A stretch of 64,000 bases of DNA from JBOHRN01 sp050732775 (GTDB lineage Bacteria; Gemmatimonadota; Gemmatimonadetes; Longimicrobiales; Longimicrobiaceae), in NCBI GenBank assembly GCA_050732775.1, contig JBOHRN010000037.1, forward strand, positions 73,613-137,612. Reading direction: 5' to 3'. The notes beneath the pieces are model-generated. The model was given only the letters and a program-made list of their open reading frames with translations. It was not told the origin of the DNA and searched no databases. Below are positions 10,322 through 19,076 of the stretch, piece after piece (position 1 is the first letter of the stretch; every line of letters starts with the position of its first letter). Both the position numbers and the translations under genes were made by a program.

Positions 10322-10370
10322 AGATGAAACGAGAGAAGCGCGGCGCCGCCACTTTGGCGGCTGAGACCAG

Positions 10371-11828
10371 ATGAACGCCGCCCGCCTCCTCATTCCGGTT
10401 CTGCGCGCGGGACGGGAGGGCGGCTTCGGCCACCTGGCTGGTACCATCGAGCAGGAGCTGGCCCGGGGGGTGGGCGGCTTCATCCTCTTTGGAGGGGCGG
10501 CGTTGGAGGTGCGGGAGCTCACCTCCCAGCTGCACGAGCGGGCGCCGCACCCCTTGCTGGTCGGGAGCGACCTGGAGCGGGGCGCGGGGCAGCAGTTCAG
10601 GGGCGCCACCCCCCTGCCGCCCCTCGCCGCCCTGGGCTCCCTAGGCGACCTCGGCACTGTCCGCCGCGCCGGCGAGCTCAGCGCCCGTGAGGCGCGCGCC
10701 CTGGGTGTCAACTGGCTGTTCGCGCCCGTCGCCGACGTGGACCTGGAGCCGGGAAACCCCATCATCGGCACCCGCGCCTTCGGAACCAACCCCGAAGAGG
10801 TCGCGCGCATGGTGGCGGCGTGGGTGGAAGGCTGCGCCCAGGGAGGCGCCCTCTCGTGCGGCAAGCACTTCCCCGGGCACGGCCGCACCGTGGGCGACTC
10901 TCACATCGAAAGACCGGTGGTCGAGACCGACCGGGCTTCCTTGGAGGCCGACCTCACCCCCTTCCGGGCGGCTATCGAGGCGGGGGCCGACTCCTTCATG
11001 AGCGCCCACGTGGCGTATCCGGCCCTCGACGCCAGCCGCGAACCGGCTACTCTTTCACGGCCCATCCTCCACCAACTGCTGCGGGGGGAGATGGGCTTCG
11101 GGGGGATGGTGGTCACCGACGCCCTCATCATGGAGGGGTTCGCCGGGGGGTTGGAAGAGCCGGCGGCGGCGGTGCGCGCGCTGGCGGCGGGTTGCGACGT
11201 GCTCCTCTACCCCGAGGACATCCCCGGCGTGGTCGCCGCCATCGAGGGAGCCGTCCGGTCGGGGGAGCTCTCCCCGGAGCGCCTCCGGGACGCCCTGGGG
11301 CGCGTCTCGGCCGCGGCCCGACGGGTGAGCGGCGGGCCCGGTGGGGGGTGGGGGAGAGAAGACGACCGGCGCTGGGCCCTGCACACCGCCGTGCGCACGC
11401 TGCGGGCGTCGCGCGGCGAGCCGCGCCTGCCTAACGGGCCGGTGAAGCTCATCGAGATCGACGACGACTTGGGCGGGCCTTATCCCCCGTACCCGCGAGA
11501 CGCCTTTGCGGCCGCCCTGAAAAGATCGGGCGTCGAGCTGTCCGGGGGTGGCGCTCCCCTGCTCGCGGTCTACTGCGACATCCGGGCGTGGAAGGGTAGG
11601 CCGGGGCTAAGTCCGGAGGCGCGCCAGCGCGTCGAGTCCGAGTTGGCCCGAACTCCCGGCGCGCCGGTGATCCTCTTCGCCCACCCCCGGCTCGCTTCCG
11701 AACTGGCGGACGCCCGCCACCTGCTGGCGGCGTGGGGCGGAGAGGGGCTGATGCAGGAGGCCGCCGCCGCGTGGCTGACCGGCGAGCGGGGCGGCCTGGC
11801 AGACGCCTCCGGCGGTCTGGACCGGTGA
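10371..11828 (+). CDS. nagZ: NagZ-like beta-N-acetylglucosaminidase (GH3)
   Basis: 485 residues, longer than the usual 340 because of an extra C-terminal region (about 335-485) of unknown role. The GH3 barrel has the NagZ His-Asp general acid/base loop CGKHFPGHGRTVGDSH and the nucleophile Asp in VVTDALIMEG. It removes GlcNAc from murein fragments and so prepares substrates for NamZ. No signal peptide is seen, so it is probably cytoplasmic. Between murQ and nagZ a small hairpin (GCCGCC-ACTTT-GGCGGC, 10345-10361) lies just before the ribosome site. Confidence 0.93.
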   Translation: MNAARLLIPVLRAGREGGFGHLAGTIEQELARGVGGFILFGGAALEVRELTSQLHERAPHPLLVGSDLERGAGQQFRGATPLPPLAALGSLGDLGTVRRAGELSAREARALGVNWLFAPVADVDLEPGNPIIGTRAFGTNPEEVARMVAAWVEGCAQGGALSCGKHFPGHGRTVGDSHIERPVVETDRASLEADLTPFRAAIEAGADSFMSAHVAYPALDASREPATLSRPILHQLLRGEMGFGGMVVTDALIMEGFAGGLEEPAAAVRALAAGCDVLLYPEDIPGVVAAIEGAVRSGELSPERLRDALGRVSAAARRVSGGPGGGWGREDDRRWALHTAVRTLRASRGEPRLPNGPVKLIEIDDDLGGPYPPYPRDAFAAALKRSGVELSGGGAPLLAVYCDIRAWKGRPGLSPEARQRVESELARTPGAPVILFAHPRLASELADARHLLAAWGGEGLMQEAAAAWLTGERGGLADASGGLDR

Positions 11829-11859
11829 AACATCCCCCCGGCTTCGCTGTACAACCCGC

Positions 11860-11931
11860 CCACCAGCCGCCGCCACCCTGCTCGACGGGGAGAGCGGCGG
11901 CTGGTGGACGGAGGCGAGAGCCGCCCCGTCC
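11860..11931 (+). promoter_or_regulatory. Structured leader with overlapping hairpins between nagZ and the barrel gene
   Basis: A perfect 14-base inverted repeat (CCACCAGCCGCCGC at 11860-11873 with its complement at 11894-11907) encloses a 20-base loop. That loop carries GACGGGG (11884-11890), which can pair instead with CCCCGTC at 11924-11930. A second hairpin, GGACGG 11906-11911 with CCGTCC 11926-11931, also competes. No U-run follows, so a simple intrinsic terminator is unlikely; mRNA processing or attenuation is possible. Confidence 0.45.
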
Positions 11932-11952
11932 GAGAAACCAGCAGAAACGAGA

Positions 11953-12531
11953 ATGACCATGAGAAAGGCACTGACCGGAACACTGGCCGCCCTTACCGTG
12001 TTGTTCGCGGCGGGCGAGGCGGGGGCACAAGGCGTGATCCCGCTCTCTTTCGAGGTGCGCGCGGGGGCGGCTATCCCCACCGGAGATTTCGCCGACGACG
12101 GCGACGCCGAGACCGGCTTCGCCCTTGGCGGTACGGTGGAGTACAGCATCATCCCCACCTTCGGAGTCTACGGCGGCTTTAGTCGCGACGCTTTCGGCTG
12201 CGGGGACGACTGCGACTACGTTAGCTCCGGTTTCGACGTCGGCGGCGTGGTCCGCTTATCCCGCATGGTTCCTCTCCAGCCGTGGGTAAAGGCCGGTATC
12301 ACCTTCCACGAGCTCGAGGCGGAATCATCCACGGGTGGCGTTTCAGCGTCGCTCACCTCCGACCGGGCTGTCGGCATCGAGGTGGGCGGAGGGTTGAGCT
12401 TCGACCTGGCGCCCTCGATCCAGCTCACCCCAGGTGTCTGGTTCCACAGCTATACGCCCGATTTCGACGGTGAGGAAGGTGTGGACGTGACGTATATCGT
12501 CGCCGACCTGGGGCTCCGCTTGAGCTTGTAA
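11953..12531 (+). CDS. Small outer-membrane beta-barrel protein (OmpW/OMP_b-brl-like)
   Basis: 192 residues with a clear signal peptide (MRKALTGTLAALTVLFAAGEAGAQ; a second ATG lies two codons in). The mature part alternates polar and hydrophobic residues as short strands (FEVRAGAAIPTGDF, TVEYSIIPTFGVYGGF, YIVADLGLRLSL) and ends in an aromatic/hydrophobic terminal strand, typical of eight-stranded barrels. A CGDDCD loop could be disulfide bonded. Substrate unknown. It follows a structured leader and is closed by a strong terminator, so it is likely its own unit or the end of murQ-nagZ. Confidence 0.75.
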   Translation: MTMRKALTGTLAALTVLFAAGEAGAQGVIPLSFEVRAGAAIPTGDFADDGDAETGFALGGTVEYSIIPTFGVYGGFSRDAFGCGDDCDYVSSGFDVGGVVRLSRMVPLQPWVKAGITFHELEAESSTGGVSASLTSDRAVGIEVGGGLSFDLAPSIQLTPGVWFHSYTPDFDGEEGVDVTYIVADLGLRLSL

Positions 12532-12560
12532 CCATCGTCAGCTCGGGTGGCGGTAGGTGA

Positions 12561-12594
12561 GGGCCGCCGGCGAAGCCGGCGGCCCTCCTTTTTG
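12561..12594 (+). terminator. Strong Rho-independent terminator after the barrel gene
   Basis: GGGCCGCCGGC (12561-12571), loop GAA, perfect complement GCCGGCGGCCC (12575-12585), then TCCTTTTTG. The 11-base-pair all-GC stem with a T-rich tail is the clearest terminator in the window. Confidence 0.9.
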
Positions 12595-12687
12595 CCGCCC
12601 GGCGGGGTGGCATGGTTCGCAACTTGCTTCACGCCGGAGAAATCCGAGCGGGTCGTTGGAGACCGCACCCGAGACCGGGGAAACACC

Positions 12688-14223
12688 ATGCACTACGCCG
12701 ATTGGATCGTCCTCGCACTCTACGTGGTCGTCATCGTGGCGATCGGCGGCTGGGCCAACCGTCTGCAGACCGGTACCGAGGCGTACTTCCTCGGGAACCG
12801 GAACATGCGGTGGTGGGCCGCCGGGCTCTCGATCATCGCGACGTCATTTTCGGCTGCGTCGATCCTCGGCATCCCGGGTTACGCTTACGCTGACGACATG
12901 TGGTACCTGCAGTACCAGCTCGGCGACATCTTCGGGGCCGCCATCGTCATCGTTCTCTTCATCCCCTTCTTTCACAAGGTCCGCGGCCTCACGACCGCCT
13001 ACGAGTACCTCGAGGCCCGCTTCGACCTCAAAACGCGGCTCCTCGGCTCCACCCTCTTCAGTTTGACCGTGCTCCTGCGCGCGGGCACCCTACTCTTCGG
13101 GGCGGCGCTGCTCTTCTCTGCAGTGGCCCCGACGAACCTCATCCCGGGGCTCGACCGGATAGAGGAGGCGGTGGTGATCTTCGGGCTGATCACCATCATC
13201 TATACCGTGATGGGCGGAATCTCCGCGGTGATCTGGACCGACGTCGTCCAGTTCGCGATCATGAGCTTCGGCATCGTCGCGTCTATGGCGGTGGTGGTGC
13301 TCGGTACTCCGGGAGGGTGGGGGACCGCGTTCGCGGAGGCGGGCCAGTTCGGGAAGCTCGACGTCATCCATACCGGGGAGCCGGTGGCCGGGACCGGGCT
13401 GCTGACGGCCATCTTCGGTTACGGACTGCTCGCGCTCTCGCTCTTCGGGACCAATCAGCAACCCGTGCAGCGGTACATGACTGTCAAGAACCCCCGGGAG
13501 GCGCAGGGCGCGCTCCTCCTCGGCGTGGGTGCCGGGGCGATCGGCGTCCTCCTCTCGCTGCTCCTGGGCGTCTTCCTCTACATCTTCTATCAGCATCACC
13601 CTGGTCTCCTCCCCGACGGCCTCACCTCCGACCAGATCATGCCCCACTTCGTGAGCACGGAGGTGCCCCCCGTGCTCACCGGTGCGCTGGTCGCGGCCGT
13701 CTTCGCGGCCGCCATGTCGAGCTTAGACTCGGCGCTCAACTCGCTGGCGGCCGCGCTCACCACCGACTTCCTCAAGCGCTTCAAACCGGAGACCCGGGAC
13801 CGGCAGCAGTTGGCTTTCGCCAAGTTCGTGGTAGTAGTTGCGGGCGTCCTCGGGATCGGGATCGGCATCTACTCGGCGCGTACCGAGGCGCCGCTAATCG
13901 ATCTGATCTTGACCTTCATGGGGTACTTCGCGGGCGGACTCCTGGGGCTGTTCCTGCTCGGTATGCTGACCAAGCGGGCCAACGGCCACGGTGTCTTCAC
14001 GGGCGCCATTGTAGGCACGCTCGTGGTCCTGATGGTGACGGAGAACGACTTCCCACTGCCGCGGCTCTACGACTGGTTCGGGTTCGGGCCGATCCCGTTC
14101 ATCTGGTCAACCGCCGTCGGGCTCGTGGTCACCCTGGTGGTCGGGTACCTGATTTCGCTCTTCGGCCGCCGCATCCCCTCCGAACGCCTGGCAGACACCA
14201 CCGTGGGATGGACCAGGGCCTGA
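12688..14223 (+). CDS. Sodium:solute symporter (SSS family), MurT-like candidate
   Basis: 511 residues with about 13 predicted membrane helices. SSS-family features are the first helix (WIVLALYVVVIVAIGGW), YFLGNRNMRWWAAGLSIIATSFSA, the NQQPVQRYM segment and the SSLDSALNSLAAALTTDF helix. Members use the sodium gradient to import sugars, amino acids or vitamins. An SSS-family protein is the proposed MurNAc importer in Tannerella forsythia, and here the gene lies after murQ/nagZ and overlaps the amidase gene by one base (TGATG). MurNAc or GlcNAc import is therefore a reasonable guess, not shown by sequence alone. Start chosen at the ATG at 12688 beginning the first helix. Confidence 0.9.
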   Translation: MHYADWIVLALYVVVIVAIGGWANRLQTGTEAYFLGNRNMRWWAAGLSIIATSFSAASILGIPGYAYADDMWYLQYQLGDIFGAAIVIVLFIPFFHKVRGLTTAYEYLEARFDLKTRLLGSTLFSLTVLLRAGTLLFGAALLFSAVAPTNLIPGLDRIEEAVVIFGLITIIYTVMGGISAVIWTDVVQFAIMSFGIVASMAVVVLGTPGGWGTAFAEAGQFGKLDVIHTGEPVAGTGLLTAIFGYGLLALSLFGTNQQPVQRYMTVKNPREAQGALLLGVGAGAIGVLLSLLLGVFLYIFYQHHPGLLPDGLTSDQIMPHFVSTEVPPVLTGALVAAVFAAAMSSLDSALNSLAAALTTDFLKRFKPETRDRQQLAFAKFVVVVAGVLGIGIGIYSARTEAPLIDLILTFMGYFAGGLLGLFLLGMLTKRANGHGVFTGAIVGTLVVLMVTENDFPLPRLYDWFGFGPIPFIWSTAVGLVVTLVVGYLISLFGRRIPSERLADTTVGWTRA

Positions 14224-16235
14224 TGCCCCTCAACCGGAGAACCGCCGTGTACAGATATCGCTCGAGCTTCTCAGAGGCGCCCCGCATCGTCGGGGCCTCT
14301 GCGGCCGCCCTGGGTGCGGCCCTGCTGGGGGCTTGCGCCCCGATGGCGCCTACTCCCGCGCCCGCGCCCGCGCCGTGGCAAGACGCAGAGCCCGACCCCC
14401 GGCTACCGCCCATACCCGCGCGCGACGGCGAGCTCGCCCTAGAAGTGGTGTACCCCCCCGAGGGAGCTGGAGTCACGGCCAGCGACAGCAACTTTATCTT
14501 CGGGAGCGTGGGCACGGGCCGGGCGTCACTCACCATCAACGGAGCCGGGGTGGAGGTCGCTCCCAACGGCGGCTGGCTCGCCTTTTTGCCGGTACCCGCC
14601 GACGGCGTGTACCGGCTGGTGGCGGTTCGCGAAGGCCAGACCGTGCGCACGACGCGTACGGTCGAGGTCCCGGCCGGCGCGGGCCCGGCGCTCCCCGCCG
14701 GAGCCCACATCGCCCAGGGGAGCGCCTCGCCCACGGGTAGCTACACCGGCGTGGCGGGCGAGGTGGTCGAGATCTCGTTCCGGGGCACTCCCGGCGGGCG
14801 CGGCTTCCTGGTGCTTCCGGACGGAGGGCGCGTTTCACTGGCCGAGCAGGCCGCGGTAGACGTGACCAGCGGCTTCATGGTCGACCGGACCGAGCGGCGG
14901 GCCTCCCTCTCGGAGTACGCTGGTTCGCTCCGGCTGGAGGAGGGTTTTACCTCTCCCGACACCGCCGTGGCCGCGCCCACGCTGCGCCCTGGCACCCTGC
15001 ACCAGACCGGCGCGCGAGATACCGTCTCGGGGGCGCGGGTAGAGTTGGTGGTGGGGGCCGACACGGCGAGGGCCCCGCTCCCCCTCTCGCTCTTCGTTTT
15101 GGAACCGGGCCAGCCGAGGATCGGGGTCGCGGCCAGCGAGCGCGTCGACGACACAGTGATCGGCCGCAAGCTTCCCAGCGCCGGCAACCCGTACCAGTGG
15201 TTCTTCCCCAACGGCACCCGCTTCGAGGTCAGCGGCGAGACCGACTGGTTCTACCGGGTGCGTCTCAGCGACGATCTCTCCGCCTGGGTCCTCAAGCACG
15301 AGGTAGAGCTACTCCCGGCCGGGACCCCGGCCGGTCGTATCGACGTCCGCTCCATTGTTCTCGAGGCCGAACCGGAGTACACCGAGCTCCGGCTCACCAC
15401 CACCGAACGGGCCCCCTTCCGGGTCGAGTTGACTCCCGACGGGGTGCGCGTCGATCTGTACAACACGGTGGGCCGCGCCAACCTGACCCGCTACGGCCCG
15501 GACGACGGCTTTATCGAACGGGTCACCTGGGACCAGGTGGGCGATGACCTCTTCCGGGTGATCCTCGAGCTAGACCGCCCCCTCTGGGGGCACACCGCCT
15601 TCTTCGACCAGAACGGCTACCTGAGGGTGCGGCTCAGGCGCCCCCCCGGGATAGACCCGGGAGCCCCGCTCAGAGGGCTCACCGTGGCCGTCGACGCGGG
15701 TCACGGCGGCGAGGAGACCGGCGCCGCTGGGCCCACTGGGTTGCTGGAAAAGGACGCCAACCGGTGGATCGCCGACCGGCTCATCCCCATGCTCGAACAA
15801 GCCGGCGCCCGGGTGGTGGAGATACGGCCGGGGGACGAGACCGTGCCGTTGATCGAGAGGCCCCTCAAGGCCACCGAGTCCGGCGCCCACCTCTTCGTGT
15901 CGGTTCACAACAACGCCTTCCCCGACGGCGTCAACCCGTGGCGGGAAAACGGCACCAGCGTGCTCTACAACCGGCCCTACTCCCTGGGGCTGGCCCGCCA
16001 CCTACAGCGCGAGATCGTGGCCGGGTTCGGGCTCCGAAACTTGGGGGTCTTCCGGGGCGACTACGCCCTGCCGCGAACCTCGTGGATGCCGTCGGTCATC
16101 ACCGAGAGCTTCTTCATGATGATTCCTGAGCAGGAGGCCGCGCTCAGGGACCCCGGCGTGCAGGAGCGGCTGGCTCGCGCCCACCTGCGCGGGATCGAGA
16201 GTTTCTTGCGCGCCAGCGCTGGGGTTGACCAGTGA
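14223..16235 (+). CDS. N-acetylmuramoyl-L-alanine amidase (Amidase_3) lipoprotein with long N-terminal region
   Basis: 670 residues. A lipoprotein-like signal (ALGAALLGAC) and a proline-rich linker precede beta-rich domains (about 60-300 and an AMIN-like part near 370-470). The C-terminal zinc amidase (about 480-665) shows ligands in VAVDAGHGGEE, GLLEKDANR and FVSVHNNA, and the catalytic Glu in VITESFFM. The enzyme cuts the bond between MurNAc and L-Ala, freeing peptide from glycan at the envelope. Its ATG overlaps the symporter stop, so import and wall cleavage are coupled at translation. Confidence 0.92.
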   Translation: MPLNRRTAVYRYRSSFSEAPRIVGASAAALGAALLGACAPMAPTPAPAPAPWQDAEPDPRLPPIPARDGELALEVVYPPEGAGVTASDSNFIFGSVGTGRASLTINGAGVEVAPNGGWLAFLPVPADGVYRLVAVREGQTVRTTRTVEVPAGAGPALPAGAHIAQGSASPTGSYTGVAGEVVEISFRGTPGGRGFLVLPDGGRVSLAEQAAVDVTSGFMVDRTERRASLSEYAGSLRLEEGFTSPDTAVAAPTLRPGTLHQTGARDTVSGARVELVVGADTARAPLPLSLFVLEPGQPRIGVAASERVDDTVIGRKLPSAGNPYQWFFPNGTRFEVSGETDWFYRVRLSDDLSAWVLKHEVELLPAGTPAGRIDVRSIVLEAEPEYTELRLTTTERAPFRVELTPDGVRVDLYNTVGRANLTRYGPDDGFIERVTWDQVGDDLFRVILELDRPLWGHTAFFDQNGYLRVRLRRPPGIDPGAPLRGLTVAVDAGHGGEETGAAGPTGLLEKDANRWIADRLIPMLEQAGARVVEIRPGDETVPLIERPLKATESGAHLFVSVHNNAFPDGVNPWRENGTSVLYNRPYSLGLARHLQREIVAGFGLRNLGVFRGDYALPRTSWMPSVITESFFMMIPEQEAALRDPGVQERLARAHLRGIESFLRASAGVDQ

Positions 16236-16447
16236 GCGGAAAAGAGCGGCAGGAGAAGGGTACCCGTAAGGGGTCTCGCAAGCACCCGCCCCGCCGCGAC
16301 CGGGCCGCGGATGGCGGGGTCTCCGGGCAGCCCGCCACCGCCCACGGTGAGGATAACCCCTCCACCGAGGAGCAGAAGGAGCCGATCGACCGGGAGAGTT
16401 CCTACGACCGCAGGAAGGAGGAGGATAAAGAGTACCGCTCCCACTGA
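16232..16447 (+). CDS. Possible small disordered, highly charged protein
   Basis: 71 residues from a GTG overlapping the amidase stop by four bases. The product is almost wholly charged and lacks hydrophobic core (many Lys, Arg, Glu, Asp), so it would be intrinsically disordered. No family is recognised. The overlap favours a real coupled gene; the composition leaves doubt. If it is not a gene, 16236-16576 holds only a weak hairpin and the nrdJ promoter. Confidence 0.4.
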   Translation: MSGKERQEKGTRKGSRKHPPRRDRAADGGVSGQPATAHGEDNPSTEEQKEPIDRESSYDRRKEEDKEYRSH

Positions 16448-16452
16448 GTCAG

Positions 16453-16469
16453 CCCCGTAGGGGGGTTTT
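16453..16469 (+). terminator. Weak intrinsic terminator before nrdJ
   Basis: CCCC (16453-16456), loop GTA, GGGG(GG) and TTTT. The short stem suggests partial termination of the symporter-amidase transcript before the nrdJ promoter. Confidence 0.4.
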
Positions 16470-16481
16470 CGTCCCCAGCCC

Positions 16482-16510
16482 TTGACCGCAACATGTGGGG
16501 CTACTATAAT
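16482..16510 (+). promoter_or_regulatory. Consensus sigma-70 promoter of nrdJ
   Basis: TTGACC (16482-16487), a 17-base spacer and a perfect TATAAT (16505-16510). The predicted start of transcription is near 16517, leaving a leader of about 60 bases before the ATG at 16577. It stands out strongly against the GC-rich surroundings. Confidence 0.85.
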
Positions 16511-16533
16511 GATCTTACCACAAGATGTAGTGC
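16486..16533 (+). promoter_or_regulatory. Tandem NrdR-box-like operators over the nrdJ promoter
   Basis: Two 16-base repeats, CCGCAACATGTGGGGC (16486-16501) and CCACAAGATGTAGTGC (16518-16533), agree at 12 positions and start 32 bases apart, three helical turns. The second fits the known NrdR consensus (ACAC-AT-rich-GTGT) at about 12 of 16 positions, the first at about 9. The first lies in the promoter spacer and the second at the predicted transcription start, the expected layout for repression by ATP/dATP-loaded NrdR. No nrdR gene is in this window. Confidence 0.7.
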
Positions 16534-16576
16534 CCCGCGCTCAAGAATACCAACCAGCGAGCACCCGAATCAGACC

Positions 16577-19075
16577 ATGAACCCTCCCGCCTCCGCGACC
16601 GAACGTCGTCCCTCGGCTTCGACCCCCGGAGAGGATCTACCGCCGGCCGAGCTGTCTTCCAACGCACGCACGGTGCTGGCGCGGCGCTACCTCAAGAAGG
16701 ACGCCCGGGGCGAGCCGGTCGAGGAGCCGGAGGAGATGTTCTGGCGGGTGGCGAGCACACTAGCGGTCGAGGACAAGAAGTACGGCGCTTCCGAACAGGG
16801 GGTGCGGGAGTTGGCGAGGGAGTTCTACCTACTCATGACCCGGCGCCTCTTCGAGCCCAACTCGCCCACGCTGATGAACGCGGGCCGGCCGTTGGGGCAG
16901 CTCTCCGCCTGCTTCGTGCTCCCGGTCGAGGACGATCTTTCCAACGGCTACTCCGGCATCTACGACACCCTGCGGTCGATGGCGCTGGTGCACCAGAGCG
17001 GAGGAGGCACCGGTTTCAGCTTTTCCCGGCTGCGCCCCAACGGAGACATCGTCAAGTCGACCACCGGGGTCGCCTCGGGCCCGGTCTCGTTCATGTCGTT
17101 GTACGACGCTTCCACCGAGGTGGTCAAGCAGGGGGGCACCCGGCGGGGCGCTAACATGGGTATTTTGCGGGTCGATCACCCCGACATCCTGGAGTTCATA
17201 GACTGTAAGCAGGACATCACCAGGATCACCAACTTCAACATCTCCGTGGCCCTCACCGACGGCTTCATGAACGCGGTCGGCAAGGGGGCGGAGTACGACC
17301 TGGTCAACCCCCGCAGCGGTGCGGTGGAGGGGCGTCTAGACGCCCGCGAGGTGTTCGGCAAGGTGGTGCAGAACGCCTGGAAGACGGGCGAACCCGGCGT
17401 TTTCTTTATCGACCAGGCGAACCACTACAACCCGGTTCCCCACTTGGGTGATTACGAGGCCACCAACCCGTGCGGCGAGCAACCCCTGCTCCCGTACGAC
17501 GTCTGCAACCTCGGCTCGGTGAACGTCGGCCCCTTTGTGAAGGACGGCGCACCCGAAGACGCCGAGTGGTACGAAAAGATCGACTGGGAGGAGTACCGGC
17601 GCGTGGTCCGGCTCTCGACCCACTTTCTGGACAACGTCATCGACGCCAACCGGTACCCCCTGGCCGAGATCCAGGATCTGGCCATGCGTATCCGCCGTAT
17701 CGGGTTGGGTATCATGGGTTTCGCCGACCTGCTGGTGCGTATCGGCGTGCCTTACAACTCCGCAGAGGGAGTCGAGGTGGGCCGGCGGGTGATGGAGTTC
17801 ATGGACGAGGAGTCCAAAGTAGAGTCGGAGCGGCTGGCCGGGGAGCGCGGCTGCTTTCCCGAGTGGGAAAGCTCTATCTGGGGGCCCGACGAGAGCTGCG
17901 CCCGGGCTCCCAACGGAGAGCGCATCCGGCCCGAGAGGCGGCTACGCAACTGCAACGCGACCACCGTGGCGCCCACCGGCACCATCTCGATCATCGCGGG
18001 GTGCTCGTCGGGCATCGAGCCGCTTTTCGCGGTGGCTTTCATGCGCAACCAGGCGGGGGTGCTGATGCCCGAGGTGAACGAAGACTTCGTGAAGCTGGCC
18101 CAAGAGCAAGGGTGGCACTCCGAGGAGCTGATGACATCGATCGCGAAGGAGGGACACATCCACTTTGACCAGGTGCCCGGGGAGGTGCAGCGCGCCTTCG
18201 TGACCGCCCACGACATCACCCCCGAGTGGCACGTCAAGATGCAGGCCGGTTTCCAGGAGTTTACCGACAGCGCCATCTCCAAGACCACTAACTTTCCGCA
18301 CGAAGCCACTCCGGAGCAGGTGCGGGAGATCTACGAGCTGGCGTACCGGCTGGGTTGCAAGGGGGTCACGGTGTACCGGGATGGCTCCCGCGACGCCGCT
18401 CCGCTGACCACCGGCAAGACCCAGAAGAGCGCGGCGGCCAGAGAGACCGAGTGCGCCCTCCAGAAAGCCCAGGCCCGCCTCGAGCTACTCGAGGCCGAAC
18501 TGCTGGAGCTGAGGCAAGGAAAGACGGCACAGCCGGGGCGCCAGAAGCGCCAGCGGCCCGAGGTGCTCCGGGGCAGTACCCGCAAGATGACCTCTCCGCT
18601 CGGAGACGTGTTCGTGACCATCAACGAAGACGGGGCGGGCCGCCCCTTCGAGGTGTTCGCCACTCTGGGCAAGGCCGGCAGCGTCGCCGTGGCCGACACC
18701 GAGGCGATGGGCCGGCTCATCTCGCTCGCCCTCCGCTCGGGTATCCCCATCTCGGAGGTCCACGCCCAACTGCGCGGCATCTCGTCAGACAGGGCCATCG
18801 GCTTTGGCCCCAGCAAGGTACTCTCGGTACCCGACGCCATCGCCCAGGCGATCGAACTACGCGAACACGAGCGCCGGGGCGTTCAGCAGGAGCTCATCCC
18901 GGACGCCGGCCTGGCCCCGGAAAGAGAGTTGGCCGACCCCGTCCTCGACGCCCCCTTCGGCGGCTACGACCAGGGCGAGACTTTTATCGGCGTTTGCCCG
19001 GAGTGCCAGGCCCAGTTGGAGATGGCCGAGGGGTGCATGAAGTGCCACGTGTGCGGCTTTAGCGAGTGCGGCTGA
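16577..19075 (+). CDS. nrdJ: Adenosylcobalamin-dependent (class II) ribonucleoside-diphosphate reductase
   Basis: 832 residues from the ATG at 16577. Motifs: SACFVLPVEDD, GGGTGFSFSRLRP, the active-site loop NPCGEQPLLPYDVCNLGSVN, and NCNATTVAPTGTISIIAGCSSG. The C-terminus ends in a zinc-finger-like tail with redox cysteines (CPECQAQL, CMKCHVCGFSECG) typical of B12-dependent NrdJ. It makes deoxynucleotides without oxygen-sensitive or oxygen-dependent radical generation. The start is set by the promoter position and the ATG after it; an upstream in-frame ATG at 16493 overlaps the promoter and is rejected. It converges on the next kinase gene with a one-base gap. Confidence 0.97.
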   Translation: MNPPASATERRPSASTPGEDLPPAELSSNARTVLARRYLKKDARGEPVEEPEEMFWRVASTLAVEDKKYGASEQGVRELAREFYLLMTRRLFEPNSPTLMNAGRPLGQLSACFVLPVEDDLSNGYSGIYDTLRSMALVHQSGGGTGFSFSRLRPNGDIVKSTTGVASGPVSFMSLYDASTEVVKQGGTRRGANMGILRVDHPDILEFIDCKQDITRITNFNISVALTDGFMNAVGKGAEYDLVNPRSGAVEGRLDAREVFGKVVQNAWKTGEPGVFFIDQANHYNPVPHLGDYEATNPCGEQPLLPYDVCNLGSVNVGPFVKDGAPEDAEWYEKIDWEEYRRVVRLSTHFLDNVIDANRYPLAEIQDLAMRIRRIGLGIMGFADLLVRIGVPYNSAEGVEVGRRVMEFMDEESKVESERLAGERGCFPEWESSIWGPDESCARAPNGERIRPERRLRNCNATTVAPTGTISIIAGCSSGIEPLFAVAFMRNQAGVLMPEVNEDFVKLAQEQGWHSEELMTSIAKEGHIHFDQVPGEVQRAFVTAHDITPEWHVKMQAGFQEFTDSAISKTTNFPHEATPEQVREIYELAYRLGCKGVTVYRDGSRDAAPLTTGKTQKSAAARETECALQKAQARLELLEAELLELRQGKTAQPGRQKRQRPEVLRGSTRKMTSPLGDVFVTINEDGAGRPFEVFATLGKAGSVAVADTEAMGRLISLALRSGIPISEVHAQLRGISSDRAIGFGPSKVLSVPDAIAQAIELREHERRGVQQELIPDAGLAPERELADPVLDAPFGGYDQGETFIGVCPECQAQLEMAEGCMKCHVCGFSECG

Positions 19076-19076
19076 G

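Noticed and set aside
12900..14222. Open frame extending far upstream of the amidase
   Set aside because: It is the symporter gene read in another frame; the amidase signal peptide begins at 14223.
16482..16510. Cobalamin riboswitch in the nrdJ leader
   Set aside because: The leader is only about 60 bases, too short for a B12 riboswitch, and has no B12-box-like sequence.
16493..16576. Upstream in-frame ATG for nrdJ
   Set aside because: It lies inside the predicted promoter, upstream of the transcription start.
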